Source of the DNA: Actinospineispora eucalypti
Lineage (GTDB): Bacteria; Actinomycetota; Actinomycetes; Mycobacteriales; Pseudonocardiaceae
Direction: 5' to 3'
Length of the DNA stretch: 64,000 nucleotides
Assembly: GCA_014208095.1 (NCBI GenBank)
Contig: JACHMT010000004.1
Coordinates: 620,001 to 684,000 of the forward strand
The translations under genes and the position numbers were made by a program. Shown in pieces: positions 44,563 to 52,366 of the stretch. The notes under the pieces are model-generated. The model was not told where the DNA came from and did no database searches. It worked only from the letters and a program-made list of their open reading frames with translations. Numbering within the stretch: the first letter of the stretch is position 1; every line of letters begins with the position of its first letter.

Positions 44563-44955
44563 GTGAGTCCGGAAGCCACCCCGCGCCCGCTGGGTGCGGC
44601 AGTCGCCCGCTACGGCCTGGCCAGGGTAGCCCTGGTAGCGCTGGTCACCGCGCCGCTGACCTGGTTGGGCGTGCCATTCCTGGTGGCCCTGCTGGTCGGG
44701 CTGGTCGCCTCGGTGCCGTTGTCCATGCTGCTGCTCGGCGGCCCGCGCGCGGATCTGGACGCCGCGTTGGCCTGGTCCGGGCGGCGGCGCGGCGAGCAGC
44801 GGGCCCGGTTGCGCGCGCAGCTGCGCGGTGAGGCCGTGGACGCGCTCCCACCGACCGAGCCGTCGGCCGGGCCTTCAGCTCAGGGCGAGGCCGACGCCGG
44901 TGCCGATGGCCCAGGCCAGCATGACTATTCCGGACGCGCCGAGCACCGGGATTAG
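44563..44955 (+). CDS. DUF4229 membrane protein
   Basis: A 130-residue membrane protein with two spans (ARYGLARVALVALVTAPLTWLG; PFLVALLVGLVASVPLSMLLLG) and a cytosolic tail beginning DLDAALAWSGRRRGEQRARLRAQLRGE, the DUF4229 pattern. The family is regularly beside menA, but its function is unknown. GTG 44563 is chosen over an upstream in-frame GTG at 44518. The last 81 nt overlap the 3' end of menA on the other strand, so the tail after about residue 104 is read antisense to menA codons. Confidence 0.75.
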   Translation: MSPEATPRPLGAAVARYGLARVALVALVTAPLTWLGVPFLVALLVGLVASVPLSMLLLGGPRADLDAALAWSGRRRGEQRARLRAQLRGEAVDALPPTEPSAGPSAQGEADAGADGPGQHDYSGRAEHRD

Positions 44956-45750
44956 CTTCGGCCCGGTCGCACCGCCCAGCACCGTACGCACCGGAACCAC
45001 CGCGAGCGGCGCGGCCAGCAGGCCCAGCAGCAGCCACGGGCTGAACAACACCCCGGCGAGCAGCGAGAACAGGAACGGGATCGCCACCAGCGTGGCGTAG
45101 AGCAGGCGGGTGCGGCGGTCGCCGAGCGCCACCGCCAGGGTGCGCTTGCCGGACTGGGTGTCGGTGGGGATGTCCCGCAGGTTGTTGGCCACCAGCACCG
45201 AGCAGGACAGCATGCCGACGCCGACCGCGGCCAGAACCGCCGGCGCGCCGGGCGGACCGCTCTGTACGTACACGGTGCCCAGCACCGCGACCGGCCCGAA
45301 GAACACGAACACCGCGACCTCGCCGAGACCCCGGTAGCCGTACGGCCGGGAGCCGCCGGTGTAGAACCAGGCGCCCAGCACGCAGGCCGCGCCGAGCGCG
45401 ATCAGCCACCAGTGCCCGGTCAGCGCCACCAGCACCAGGCCGGCCAGGCAGGCGATGCCGAACGAGACGAACGCCGCCGTGCGCACGGTCGCCGGCTCGG
45501 CAGTGCCGGAACCGACCAACCGGAGCGGTCCGACCCGGTTGTCGTCGGTGCCCCTGACCCCGTCGGAGTAGTCGTTCGAGTAGTTGACGCCGATGATCAT
45601 CCCGAGCGCGACCACCAGCGCCAGCACCGCTCCCACCGGCTGGAACCCACCCGCGCCGATCGCCGCGCCGGTGCCGGCCAGCACCGGGGCGACCGCGTTC
45701 GGCAGCGTGCGGGGCCGTGCCCCCTGAACCCATTCCCCCACCGTGACCAC
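44875..45750 (-). CDS. menA: 1,4-dihydroxy-2-naphthoate polyprenyltransferase
   Basis: A 291-residue membrane enzyme of the UbiA family that attaches the polyprenyl chain to dihydroxynaphthoate in menaquinone synthesis. The first aspartate-rich motif is NYSNDYSDGVRGTDDNRVGP, the second NNLRDIPTDTQSGKRTLAVALGD. About eight membrane segments are visible. GTGACC start gives MVTVGEWVQGARPRTLPNAVAPV, typical of actinobacterial MenA. menE and menB are on the same strand 4-10 kb away. Confidence 0.95.
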   Translation of the reverse strand: MVTVGEWVQGARPRTLPNAVAPVLAGTGAAIGAGGFQPVGAVLALVVALGMIIGVNYSNDYSDGVRGTDDNRVGPLRLVGSGTAEPATVRTAAFVSFGIACLAGLVLVALTGHWWLIALGAACVLGAWFYTGGSRPYGYRGLGEVAVFVFFGPVAVLGTVYVQSGPPGAPAVLAAVGVGMLSCSVLVANNLRDIPTDTQSGKRTLAVALGDRRTRLLYATLVAIPFLFSLLAGVLFSPWLLLGLLAAPLAVVPVRTVLGGATGPKLIPVLGASGIVMLAWAIGTGVGLALS

Positions 45751-45825
45751 GCAATCAACCTACTTGATCGCCGCGCCCCGCCGGCCGAGGCGTGTGGCCC
45801 GGCCGGCGGGACGTCCCCCGACCGG

Positions 45826-46626
45826 TCAGTTGGCGATCGGTGCGTTCGGCGAAAGGCCCCAGAACAGCTGGGTGCCGAGCACGCCGATGATGTGGATCAG
45901 GACCATGTTCAGCATCATCGACTTCGCGGTGTTCCGCCCCACCCCGACGGACCCGCCGCGTGCGGTGAAGCCGTAGTAGCAGCTCACGAAGGTGATGACC
46001 GTGCCCATGGTCATGATTTTGATCATGGAGTAGAGGAAGTCGGCCGGGTTCTGGAACAGCCAGAAGATGTACAGGTAACCACCCGACGAGACCCCACCGA
46101 GGTTGACCACGGTGATCAGGTACTCGGAGACGTACATGACTCCCAGGCCCACGGTGTACAGGAACGGCATGGCGATCCACACCGCCAGCACGCGGCTGGC
46201 CAACAGGTAGCTGCGGGACTTGACCCCCATCGCCTCCATGGCGTCGATCTCGTCGGCGATCCGCATCGAGCCCAGCTCGGCCACCAGGCCGCAGCCGACC
46301 TTCGCGGCGAAGATGTAACCCCACATGTAGGGGGCCATCTCCCGGATTCCGCACCAGGCGTTGAACACCCCCGAGTAGATCGGGGCGCCGATCTGCTTGA
46401 GGGTGTACGCCGCCTCGAGTCCGCACTGGTACCCGATGACCGCCTGCATCACCCAGATGATCAGGCCGCTGGACAGGATCAGGATCCCGGCCTGGTGCAG
46501 CACCTCACTGCCGTACTTGCGCACATCGGGTATCGACCGGAGCACCGTCCCGGCGAACCGGGCGATCTCGCCGACCGAGCCCAGCACGTTCTTCACTCCG
46601 CTTTCGCGGGTGTCGGTGATGGTCAT
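45826..46626 (-). CDS. MCE/Mla-type ABC transporter permease, YrbEB
   Basis: A 266-residue membrane permease of the MlaE/YrbE family. The coupling loop ELGSMRIADEIDAMEAMGVKSRSYLLASRV and the ending GRNTAKSMMLNMVLIHIIGVLG are diagnostic. In actinobacteria a YrbEA/YrbEB pair forms the channel of Mce lipid or steroid importers, normally followed by six mce genes. Here it is followed by menA instead, with no mce gene within the window. It lies 18 nt after the frameshifted yrbEA copy. Confidence 0.9.
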   Translation of the reverse strand: MTITDTRESGVKNVLGSVGEIARFAGTVLRSIPDVRKYGSEVLHQAGILILSSGLIIWVMQAVIGYQCGLEAAYTLKQIGAPIYSGVFNAWCGIREMAPYMWGYIFAAKVGCGLVAELGSMRIADEIDAMEAMGVKSRSYLLASRVLAVWIAMPFLYTVGLGVMYVSEYLITVVNLGGVSSGGYLYIFWLFQNPADFLYSMIKIMTMGTVITFVSCYYGFTARGGSVGVGRNTAKSMMLNMVLIHIIGVLGTQLFWGLSPNAPIAN

Positions 46627-46644
46627 TTCGGCTCCTCCTCCCGG

Positions 46645-47515
46645 TTACCGGTAGACCTGCATGTCGGGGTTGAGCCCCAACATCAACGTGGTGAACGCGA
46701 AGTTGAACATCCAGATCCCGGCGAACGCGATCACCACCGCCTGGTTCACCGCCCGGCCCACACCGATCGGACCACCCTCGGCCCGGTAGCCCTTGTAGCA
46801 GCACACAATCCCGATGATCAGACCGAACAGGGAGGTTTTGACCACGCTGCACCACATGTCGGTGGTGGTCGCGTTGTTCCAGAAGTTGGCGAAGTACGCG
46901 CTCGGGTTGGCATTCAGCTCCCAGGCGGCGATCAGGCCGCCGAACACGCCGAAGCACAGCGCCACCACATCCATCAGCCCGGTCATGATGGTCAGGGCGA
47001 TGACGCGGGGCAGGATGATGGTGCGGACCGGGTCGACGCCGAGGACCTCCATGGCGTCGAACTCCTCGCGGATGCGCCGGGCGCCGAGGTCGGCGGTGAT
47101 GGCGGTGCCCATGACGCCGGCGACGACCATGGCGTTGATCCACGGGGCGAACTCGCGCACGCTGGCCATCAGGAAGAACGAGCCCAGCCGCTCGGGAATG
47201 CCGAACAGCAGGAAGATGTTGCCTGCCCTGCAGGCCGGGTGCGCCCATGCCGAACGCGGTACACGAGACGATCATGGGCAGCCAGCAGAGCTTGAGCGTC
47301 TCGAACATCTGCTCACGCACGTCACCCCAGTACCCGACCGGTTTGGTGATGGCGCTCTTCGCGACCTCGAGGAAGAGGTCGAACATCTCGCCGGCCTGCT
47401 GCAACGGCCGTGCGGCAACACCGGGTGCTCGGCGCAGCCCCCGGCCGAACTTCGGCAGGGAAGCTGCCTTCGTCCGCCCCGGCCCACGGGGCGCGGACGT
47501 TTGCATCGCGCTCAT
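46645..47515 (-). pseudogene. MCE/Mla-type permease YrbEA, interrupted by a 1-nt frameshift
   Basis: A YrbEA homologue split over two frames. The first part starts at ATG 47515 and reads on to CTAFGMGAPGLQ. The correct sequence continues in the next frame as AGNIFLLFGIPERLGSFFLMASVREFAPWINAMVV and ends at 46645. Removing one base from the three C's at plus-strand 47226-47228 restores a 289-residue protein of normal length with the EFDAMEVLGVDPVRTIILPRV coupling loop. The reading after the break is well conserved, so it is a recent mutation, a sequencing error, or a less likely programmed frameshift. Confidence 0.85.
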
Positions 47516-47730
47516 AGACGGTCTCCAGGTCGTCGGATGCCTGCCCGACCGGCAGGTGAGCGAAGGCTAAAACCGTCGAACGGCGCCGAACGGCCCTCTC
47601 GCCTGTTCGGACGCACAGCTTCGTGCCGCCGCACAACGCAACCCCGCCCCGGTTGTTACCCCTCCGCCTTCTGGCTCGTCCCGACTCGCCGGGGGCTTCC
47701 CGGGAAGGCGGCGCCGGGAGGCCGGTTCAA
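47516..47730. other. Upstream region of the yrbE pair
   Basis: About 215 nt between yrbEA and the 47731-48048 element. No coding frame is convincing. It should contain the yrbE promoter on the minus strand; I cannot define its boxes. Confidence 0.3.
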
Positions 47731-48048
47731 GACGGCTTGGACGGCGCGGCCGGGCGGTCTCCCGTCGCTCAGCGCGGCCCCTTGCGTTGTCCTGGGCACC
47801 CGGCGCACTGCTTCACTACGTACCGTGATTGCCGGAACCGCTTCCCGAGCAGCGTCGCTCACCGAGTGCTGGCTCAATCCGCTCGATCATGGGCGTTTAC
47901 CGGACTGAGCCAGCGCTCGGCCAAGCCACCCGTCCTGGCCGCCCACCGTCTGACCACGGTCCGTAGCCGAGGCCCGGAAGCGGGGCGCAACGCAACGGGC
48001 GGCACCCGGGCCGCCGCCGACCACCCAGGTCGCGCCGTCCAAGCCGTC
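47731..48048. mobile_element. Small element with perfect 18-bp terminal inverted repeats
   Basis: A 318-bp non-coding stretch bounded by GACGGCTTGGACGGCGCG (47731-47748) and its exact inverse (48031-48048). Both ends resemble those of the 477-bp element at 25068-25544, and the first 70 bp inside share a CCTTGCGTTG-like block with the copies at 25.1 and 40.85 kb. No transposase. Confidence 0.6.
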
Positions 48049-48122
48049 TGGACCATGCACCACGCCCACGCACCTCTTGGGTCGAGAGAGAGCAACCGAG
48101 GAGATGTAGATCTTGACCGGGG

Positions 48123-50003
48123 TCAGCAGGGCCGGAGGTCGGCCTCGGTGCTGATGCGAACCGCGTTCGCGGGCAGGTACTGGTCGGGGCCGATGCGTAC
48201 CCAGTTGTTCGGCGTGGCGCACTCCACGAGCACTCCGGCGCGATCGGCGGCGGCGCCCACCGGTTCGGCGTCCGGGGCGGGGGCGCGGCGCACCACGGCG
48301 TGGCGGGCGGTCGGCTCGGCCTTGCGGTCGCCCTCGCCGTCGCGGTCCTCGCCCTCGCCCTCGCCCTCGCCGTCGCGGTTCCGGTGCTTGCTGTCGTCTC
48401 GGTCCTCGCCGGAGTCCCCGTCGTCGTCGTTGGCGAGCGGGTCGTCCAGCGCGCCGCCGAACATGTCGTCGTCGTCTCCCGACCGATGGTGGGGCTTGCC
48501 CGGCCGCGCCGACGCACCGGGCCGCGCCGACGCACTGGGGCGCGCCGATGCACTGGGGCGCGCGGAGGTGCTGGGCTGTGCGGAGGTGCTGGGGCGCGCG
48601 GAGGCACTGGGCTGTGCGGAGGTGCTGGGGCGCGCGGAGGCACTGGGCTGAGTGGAGGTACTGGGCCGATCGGATGCGTCGAGTGGGCTGGATGCGTTGG
48701 GTGGGCTGGTTGCGTTGGGTGGGCTGGTTGCGTTGGGTGGGCTGGTTGCGCCGGGTGGGCTGGTTGCGCCGGGTGGGCTGGTTGCGCCGGGTGGGCTGGA
48801 TGTGCCGGGTGGGCTGGATGCGCCGGGTGGGCTGGATGCGCTGGGTGGGGTGAGCGCGTCGGGTGGGCTGGAAACGTTGGGTGCGCCGGATGGGCTGGGG
48901 AGGGCGGGTTGGCCGGTGGCGGCCGGTACTCCGGTGTCGACCGGGACGGGGGTGTCGACGGGGACGGGGGTGTCGGCGGGGAGGGGAGTGTCGGTGGGTG
49001 GGGTGGTGAGGGCGGCCAGGTCGGTAGTGGGGGCGGTGCCCTTGGCGTCCACGGTGCTCAGCGGGCCGCCGGTCCACAGGTAGGTGACCTGCACCTTTAC
49101 CGTGCCGCGCAGTTTGAGCGCGGCGTAGAGCGCGTCGGAAAGATCGATTCCGGCAGGGTTGAGCACCTCGCGGCCGCCGCCGTCCTCGCCGTCGTTGTGG
49201 TCGTCCTCGAACGCCGCCTGGGCCTGCGGCATCCCGCGCGGGAGGTCCTTGAAGCGTTCACGGTCCGCGTTCCAGTAGTCGTCGTCGATGTTCCACGGGC
49301 CGACGTCCCACACCGGCGCCCAGGCGCAGAAGCCGCCGGTCGCGCACACCTTCACCGAGTACTCGCCGCTGTCCCGCCCGGAGAGCGCGCGCTTGGAAGG
49401 CAGGGCTACGAAGTAGTCGTCGCGGGCGATCCGGTGGCCGTTCGCGGTGCGGCCGTTCACCAGGCCCTCCCGGGTGGCGAACACCGAGTAGCCGACCGGG
49501 CCGCCGTCACCGTCGGTGCCCGGCCCGCTGGCCGGTTCGGTGTGCACCGACAGCCCGCGCAGTTCGGTGTCGGCGCCGGCGTAACCGGCGCCCTGGGGCG
49601 GGCGTCCAGTCTGGCGCCCGCCGGTGAGCACCACCCGCAGCTGCAGTCGGACGCTCGGCCGGATCGCGGTGCCCGGCCCGTCGGGCTGGTTGGCCAGCCA
49701 CTCCGTCCACCGGCCGTCGGCGAGCTGGCCGCGCACGTCCACGCGCACCGACGCGCCGGGCGGCACGGTGGCGTCCAGGCGGGTGGTCACCAGGCCGACG
49801 GGCTGGGGCGCCGGGTAGGCCGGGGTGAGCAGCATGCCGGTCGGTTCGGTGAGCCGCAGCGCCCCGCCGGTGAACGCCACGCCGACCGCCTGCCCGTGGG
49901 TCAGGTCCACCGTCCAGTCCGGCGCGTCGGCGGGACCGGTCGCGATCGCACTGGTCAGGGAGACCAATACGGAGAGCAATCGACCCAGCACGCGGGCCAG
50001 CAC
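48123..50003 (-). CDS. Secreted Ser/Pro-rich protein of unknown function
   Basis: A 626-residue exported protein not recognised as a known family. A signal peptide (residues 1-23, LGRLLSVLVSLTSAIATG) precedes a folded N-terminal region of about 300 residues (WTVDLTHGQAVGVAFTGGAL; VRVDVRGQLADGRWTEWLANQ; two nearby cysteines in VKVCATGGFCAWAP). Then come Pro/Thr/Val repeats, SSPPGAT-type repeats, SASARPS-type repeats and an acidic stretch (about 340-575). A short C-terminal domain ends LVECATPNNWVRIGPDQYLPANAVRIS, which is SH3-like. The plan suggests a peptidase-like or wall-associated protein with a long stalk. GTG start; context weak. Confidence 0.7.
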   Translation of the reverse strand: MLARVLGRLLSVLVSLTSAIATGPADAPDWTVDLTHGQAVGVAFTGGALRLTEPTGMLLTPAYPAPQPVGLVTTRLDATVPPGASVRVDVRGQLADGRWTEWLANQPDGPGTAIRPSVRLQLRVVLTGGRQTGRPPQGAGYAGADTELRGLSVHTEPASGPGTDGDGGPVGYSVFATREGLVNGRTANGHRIARDDYFVALPSKRALSGRDSGEYSVKVCATGGFCAWAPVWDVGPWNIDDDYWNADRERFKDLPRGMPQAQAAFEDDHNDGEDGGGREVLNPAGIDLSDALYAALKLRGTVKVQVTYLWTGGPLSTVDAKGTAPTTDLAALTTPPTDTPLPADTPVPVDTPVPVDTGVPAATGQPALPSPSGAPNVSSPPDALTPPSASSPPGASSPPGTSSPPGATSPPGATSPPGATSPPNATSPPNATSPPNASSPLDASDRPSTSTQPSASARPSTSAQPSASARPSTSAQPSTSARPSASARPSASARPGASARPGKPHHRSGDDDDMFGGALDDPLANDDDGDSGEDRDDSKHRNRDGEGEGEGEDRDGEGDRKAEPTARHAVVRRAPAPDAEPVGAAADRAGVLVECATPNNWVRIGPDQYLPANAVRISTEADLRPC

Positions 50004-50065
50004 ATATCACCAACGGATCAAGGTCAAAGCGACTCACCGCGACCATTAATCACCACATGGGTGAA

Positions 50066-51187
50066 TCAGGTCGCTGTTTCGTCCAGTAGCCGGGTGACGG
50101 CGGCGCGGTCCGGCTTGCCGACGCCGCGCAGCGGCAGTTCGTCCAGCGTGCGCAGCAGGCGGGGCACGGCGGGCGCCCCGAGCTCGGTGCGCACCGCGTC
50201 GGCCAGCGCGGCGAGGTCCGGCGAGCCCTCGGCTACCAGTGCGGCCGCCACCAGCTGGCCCCATTCCGGGTCCGCCACGCCGACGACGCACGCGGCCCGT
50301 ACCCCGGGTTGCGCGGCCAGCACCCGCTCCACGGCCGCCGGGTGCACCTTCTCGCCGCCGGTGGTGATCACGTCGTCGGCCCGGCCGAGCACCCGCAGCC
50401 GGCCGTCCGGGGTCCATTGGCCCAGGTCAGAGGTGCGGAAGCGGTCTTCGGCGAACGCGTCGGCGGTCATTTCCGGCAGTCCCAGGTAGCCGCTGGCCAG
50501 CACCGGGCCGGCCAGGGAGATCCGGCCGGTCTCGTCCAGGGAGACCACGACGCCGTCCAGCGGGCGCCCGTCGTAGACGCAGCCGCCCGAGGTCTCGCTC
50601 ATGCCGTAGGTGGTGACCGCGTTGACCCCGGCCGAGCGGGCGGCGGCCAGCAGAACCGGGGGCGTTGCGGCGCCGCCGATCAGCACCCCGTGGAAGGTGC
50701 GCAGCGCGTCCAGCGCCGCGCCGCCGGCGGTCAGCACCCGGTGCAGCTGGGTGGGCACCAGCGAGGTGTACCGGCGCCCGTCGGGCAGGCGGTCGACGGC
50801 GGCCGCGAACCGCTCCGCGCGGAACCCGTCCCGGCTGTCCAGCACCACCGGCCGGTGGCCGGCCAGCAACCCGCGCACGATCACCTGCGCCCCGGCGACG
50901 TGGTGTGCGGGCAGCGCGAGCAGCCAGCACCCGGGGCCGCCCAGCCGGGCGTGCGTGGCCTCGGCGGACGCGCGCAGCGCGGAAGCGGGCAGGCAGACCC
51001 GTTTGGCCGCGCCGGTGCTGCCGGAGGTCTCGATGAGCAACGCCGCGCCCAACGGATCCGCGTCGGGCAGAGCGGGCGCCGCCCCGGCGTAAGGCACCAC
51101 CGCCGCCCCGCCCTCCAGCGCCGCCTCCAGCGCATCCGCCAGCGCACCGGCCGACGCCGGCGAACCGTCGCACCCCACCAACCTCAC
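50066..51187 (-). CDS. menE: o-Succinylbenzoate--CoA ligase
   Basis: A 373-residue AMP-forming ligase that activates o-succinylbenzoate with CoA for menaquinone synthesis. Motifs: LLIETSGSTGAAKRV (P-loop), TYGMSETSGGCVYDG (A5), FRTSDLGQWTPDGRLRVLGRADDVITTGGEKVHPAAVE (A7/A8) and LPLRGVGKPDRAAVTRLL with the catalytic lysine. The short length is typical of actinobacterial MenE, which lacks part of the N-terminal domain. Start GTG 51187. menB lies 3.8 kb upstream on the same strand with a formamidase-like operon between. Confidence 0.93.
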   Translation of the reverse strand: MRLVGCDGSPASAGALADALEAALEGGAAVVPYAGAAPALPDADPLGAALLIETSGSTGAAKRVCLPASALRASAEATHARLGGPGCWLLALPAHHVAGAQVIVRGLLAGHRPVVLDSRDGFRAERFAAAVDRLPDGRRYTSLVPTQLHRVLTAGGAALDALRTFHGVLIGGAATPPVLLAAARSAGVNAVTTYGMSETSGGCVYDGRPLDGVVVSLDETGRISLAGPVLASGYLGLPEMTADAFAEDRFRTSDLGQWTPDGRLRVLGRADDVITTGGEKVHPAAVERVLAAQPGVRAACVVGVADPEWGQLVAAALVAEGSPDLAALADAVRTELGAPAVPRLLRTLDELPLRGVGKPDRAAVTRLLDETAT

Positions 51188-51221
51188 CCGCCTACCCTAC
51201 GGCGCACCACCCACCCGCCCG

Positions 51222-51280
51222 GCACAAGCGCCACCAGGCCGGCGCACGAGCCACCCGGCCGGCGCAGGAGCCACCCGGCC
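51222..51280. repeat. Three 20-nt tandem units near menE
   Basis: Three tandem copies of about 20 nt with a GCCACCMGGCCGG core directly upstream of menE, next to the strong hairpin at 51291-51334. Non-coding. Confidence 0.6.
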
Positions 51281-51290
51281 GCACACGCGC

Positions 51291-51334
51291 TTTGGCGCTG
51301 GCACACGTGCTGCAGAGCATGTGCCAGCGCCAAA
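51291..51334. terminator. Strong hairpin between luxR and menE
   Basis: A perfect 15-bp stem with arms TTTGGCGCTGGCACA (51291-51305) and TGTGCCAGCGCCAAA (51320-51334) around a 14-nt loop, just downstream of the LuxR stop. It has a T-run only at the arm itself. It probably ends the menB/formamidase/luxR transcript. Confidence 0.6.
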
Positions 51335-51358
51335 CGGTGTGTGTCGGTTTGGCCGTGG

Positions 51359-52330
51359 TCAGTCGGGGAGGAGGCGGAGGCCTTGTTCCACGGCCAGGCG
51401 GGCGGCGGAGGTGCGGCAGTCGGCGGCGAGCTTGTGCAGGATGTGCTCCACGTGGTGGGCGACGGTGCGCGCGCTGATGTCCAGCCGCCGGGCCACGGCC
51501 GCGTTGGGCAGGCCCTCGGTGATCAGTGTGAGCACCTGCAGCTCGCGTGCGGTGAGCGGGTGCGCCGGTTCGTCCGGTTCCACCACCAGCAGCGTTCCCG
51601 AGTCCAACCCGGCCACTTTGACCCGCAGCCAGCCGCCCGCGCCGAGGTGCCGGAACCGGCCCTCGCCCGCACCGGCCGAACGCCGGCGCAGCACCCGCCC
51701 GACCAGCGCTTCGTCCCAGTCGCCGGAGTCGGACAGCGGGACGACCTCGCCGGCCGGGGAGACCACCGCCGCCCGCCCACCGGGGGGCAGCTCGCCCAGG
51801 CCCAGCCGCAGCCGCCGGGTGACGTCCACCGAGGCGGCCAGCAGCGGCGCCGCGTGGTGCAGCGCGCGCAGCAGCTCGTCGGTGGGCAGCTCCACCGCCT
51901 CGGTGCTCACGTGCAGATCACCCACGTAGCGGCCGGAGCTGGTGACCAGCCGCGCGGTGGCCCCGCCGCCGTAGCCGGCCGGCCGCAGCACCCGGGTGGC
52001 CGAGCGGGAGGAGGGGTAGTCCACCGCCGCGTCCCGCCAGCCGCGCGCCCGGCGCTCCGGCTCCCGGCGCAGCAGCCGGTAGCCGACGTCGTCCACCAGG
52101 AACGCCGGCGAGCGCAGGAAGTCCAGGACCGGGCGCGGGTAGCTGGAGCAGAGCGCGCGGTGCCGCCCGGTGAACGGGTCGTACCGGACCAGCGCGGCCG
52201 CCACCACCGGCTCCGCCGCGCACAGCTCGCCCAGCACGTCCTGGGCGGCCAGTTCCGGATCGTCGCGGGCGTGCGCGGCGGTGGCCAACCGCAGCGAGAG
52301 GTCCAGGGCGGAAAACGGGCCGGCTGCCAT
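51359..52330 (-). CDS. LuxR-family transcriptional regulator
   Basis: A 323-residue regulator. A GAF-like sensor region (about residues 1-180) precedes the LuxR-type helix-turn-helix at the C-terminus: HPLTARELQVLTLITEGLPNAAVARRLDISARTVAHHVEHILHKL. No receiver aspartate motif, so it is not a classical response regulator. ATG 52330 follows GGAGGT at 8 nt. It lies 36 nt after the formamidase-like large subunit gene on the same strand, so it may regulate that operon. Confidence 0.85.
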   Translation of the reverse strand: MAAGPFSALDLSLRLATAAHARDDPELAAQDVLGELCAAEPVVAAALVRYDPFTGRHRALCSSYPRPVLDFLRSPAFLVDDVGYRLLRREPERRARGWRDAAVDYPSSRSATRVLRPAGYGGGATARLVTSSGRYVGDLHVSTEAVELPTDELLRALHHAAPLLAASVDVTRRLRLGLGELPPGGRAAVVSPAGEVVPLSDSGDWDEALVGRVLRRRSAGAGEGRFRHLGAGGWLRVKVAGLDSGTLLVVEPDEPAHPLTARELQVLTLITEGLPNAAVARRLDISARTVAHHVEHILHKLAADCRTSAARLAVEQGLRLLPD

Positions 52331-52366
52331 AGGCGGCACCTCCGAGGGGTGAAGGTGCCGCTAAGC

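Noticed and set aside
46645..47515. Programmed frameshift in yrbEA
   Set aside because: The site has only a short C-run, with no slippery heptamer or pseudoknot I can see, and YrbEA is not known to use recoding; mutation or sequencing error is simpler.
48300..50489. A plus-strand frame of 729 codons with a long WAGCAGW repeat
   Set aside because: It is the antisense reading of the Ser/Pro repeats of the secreted protein and crosses into menE; no ribosome binding site or family support.
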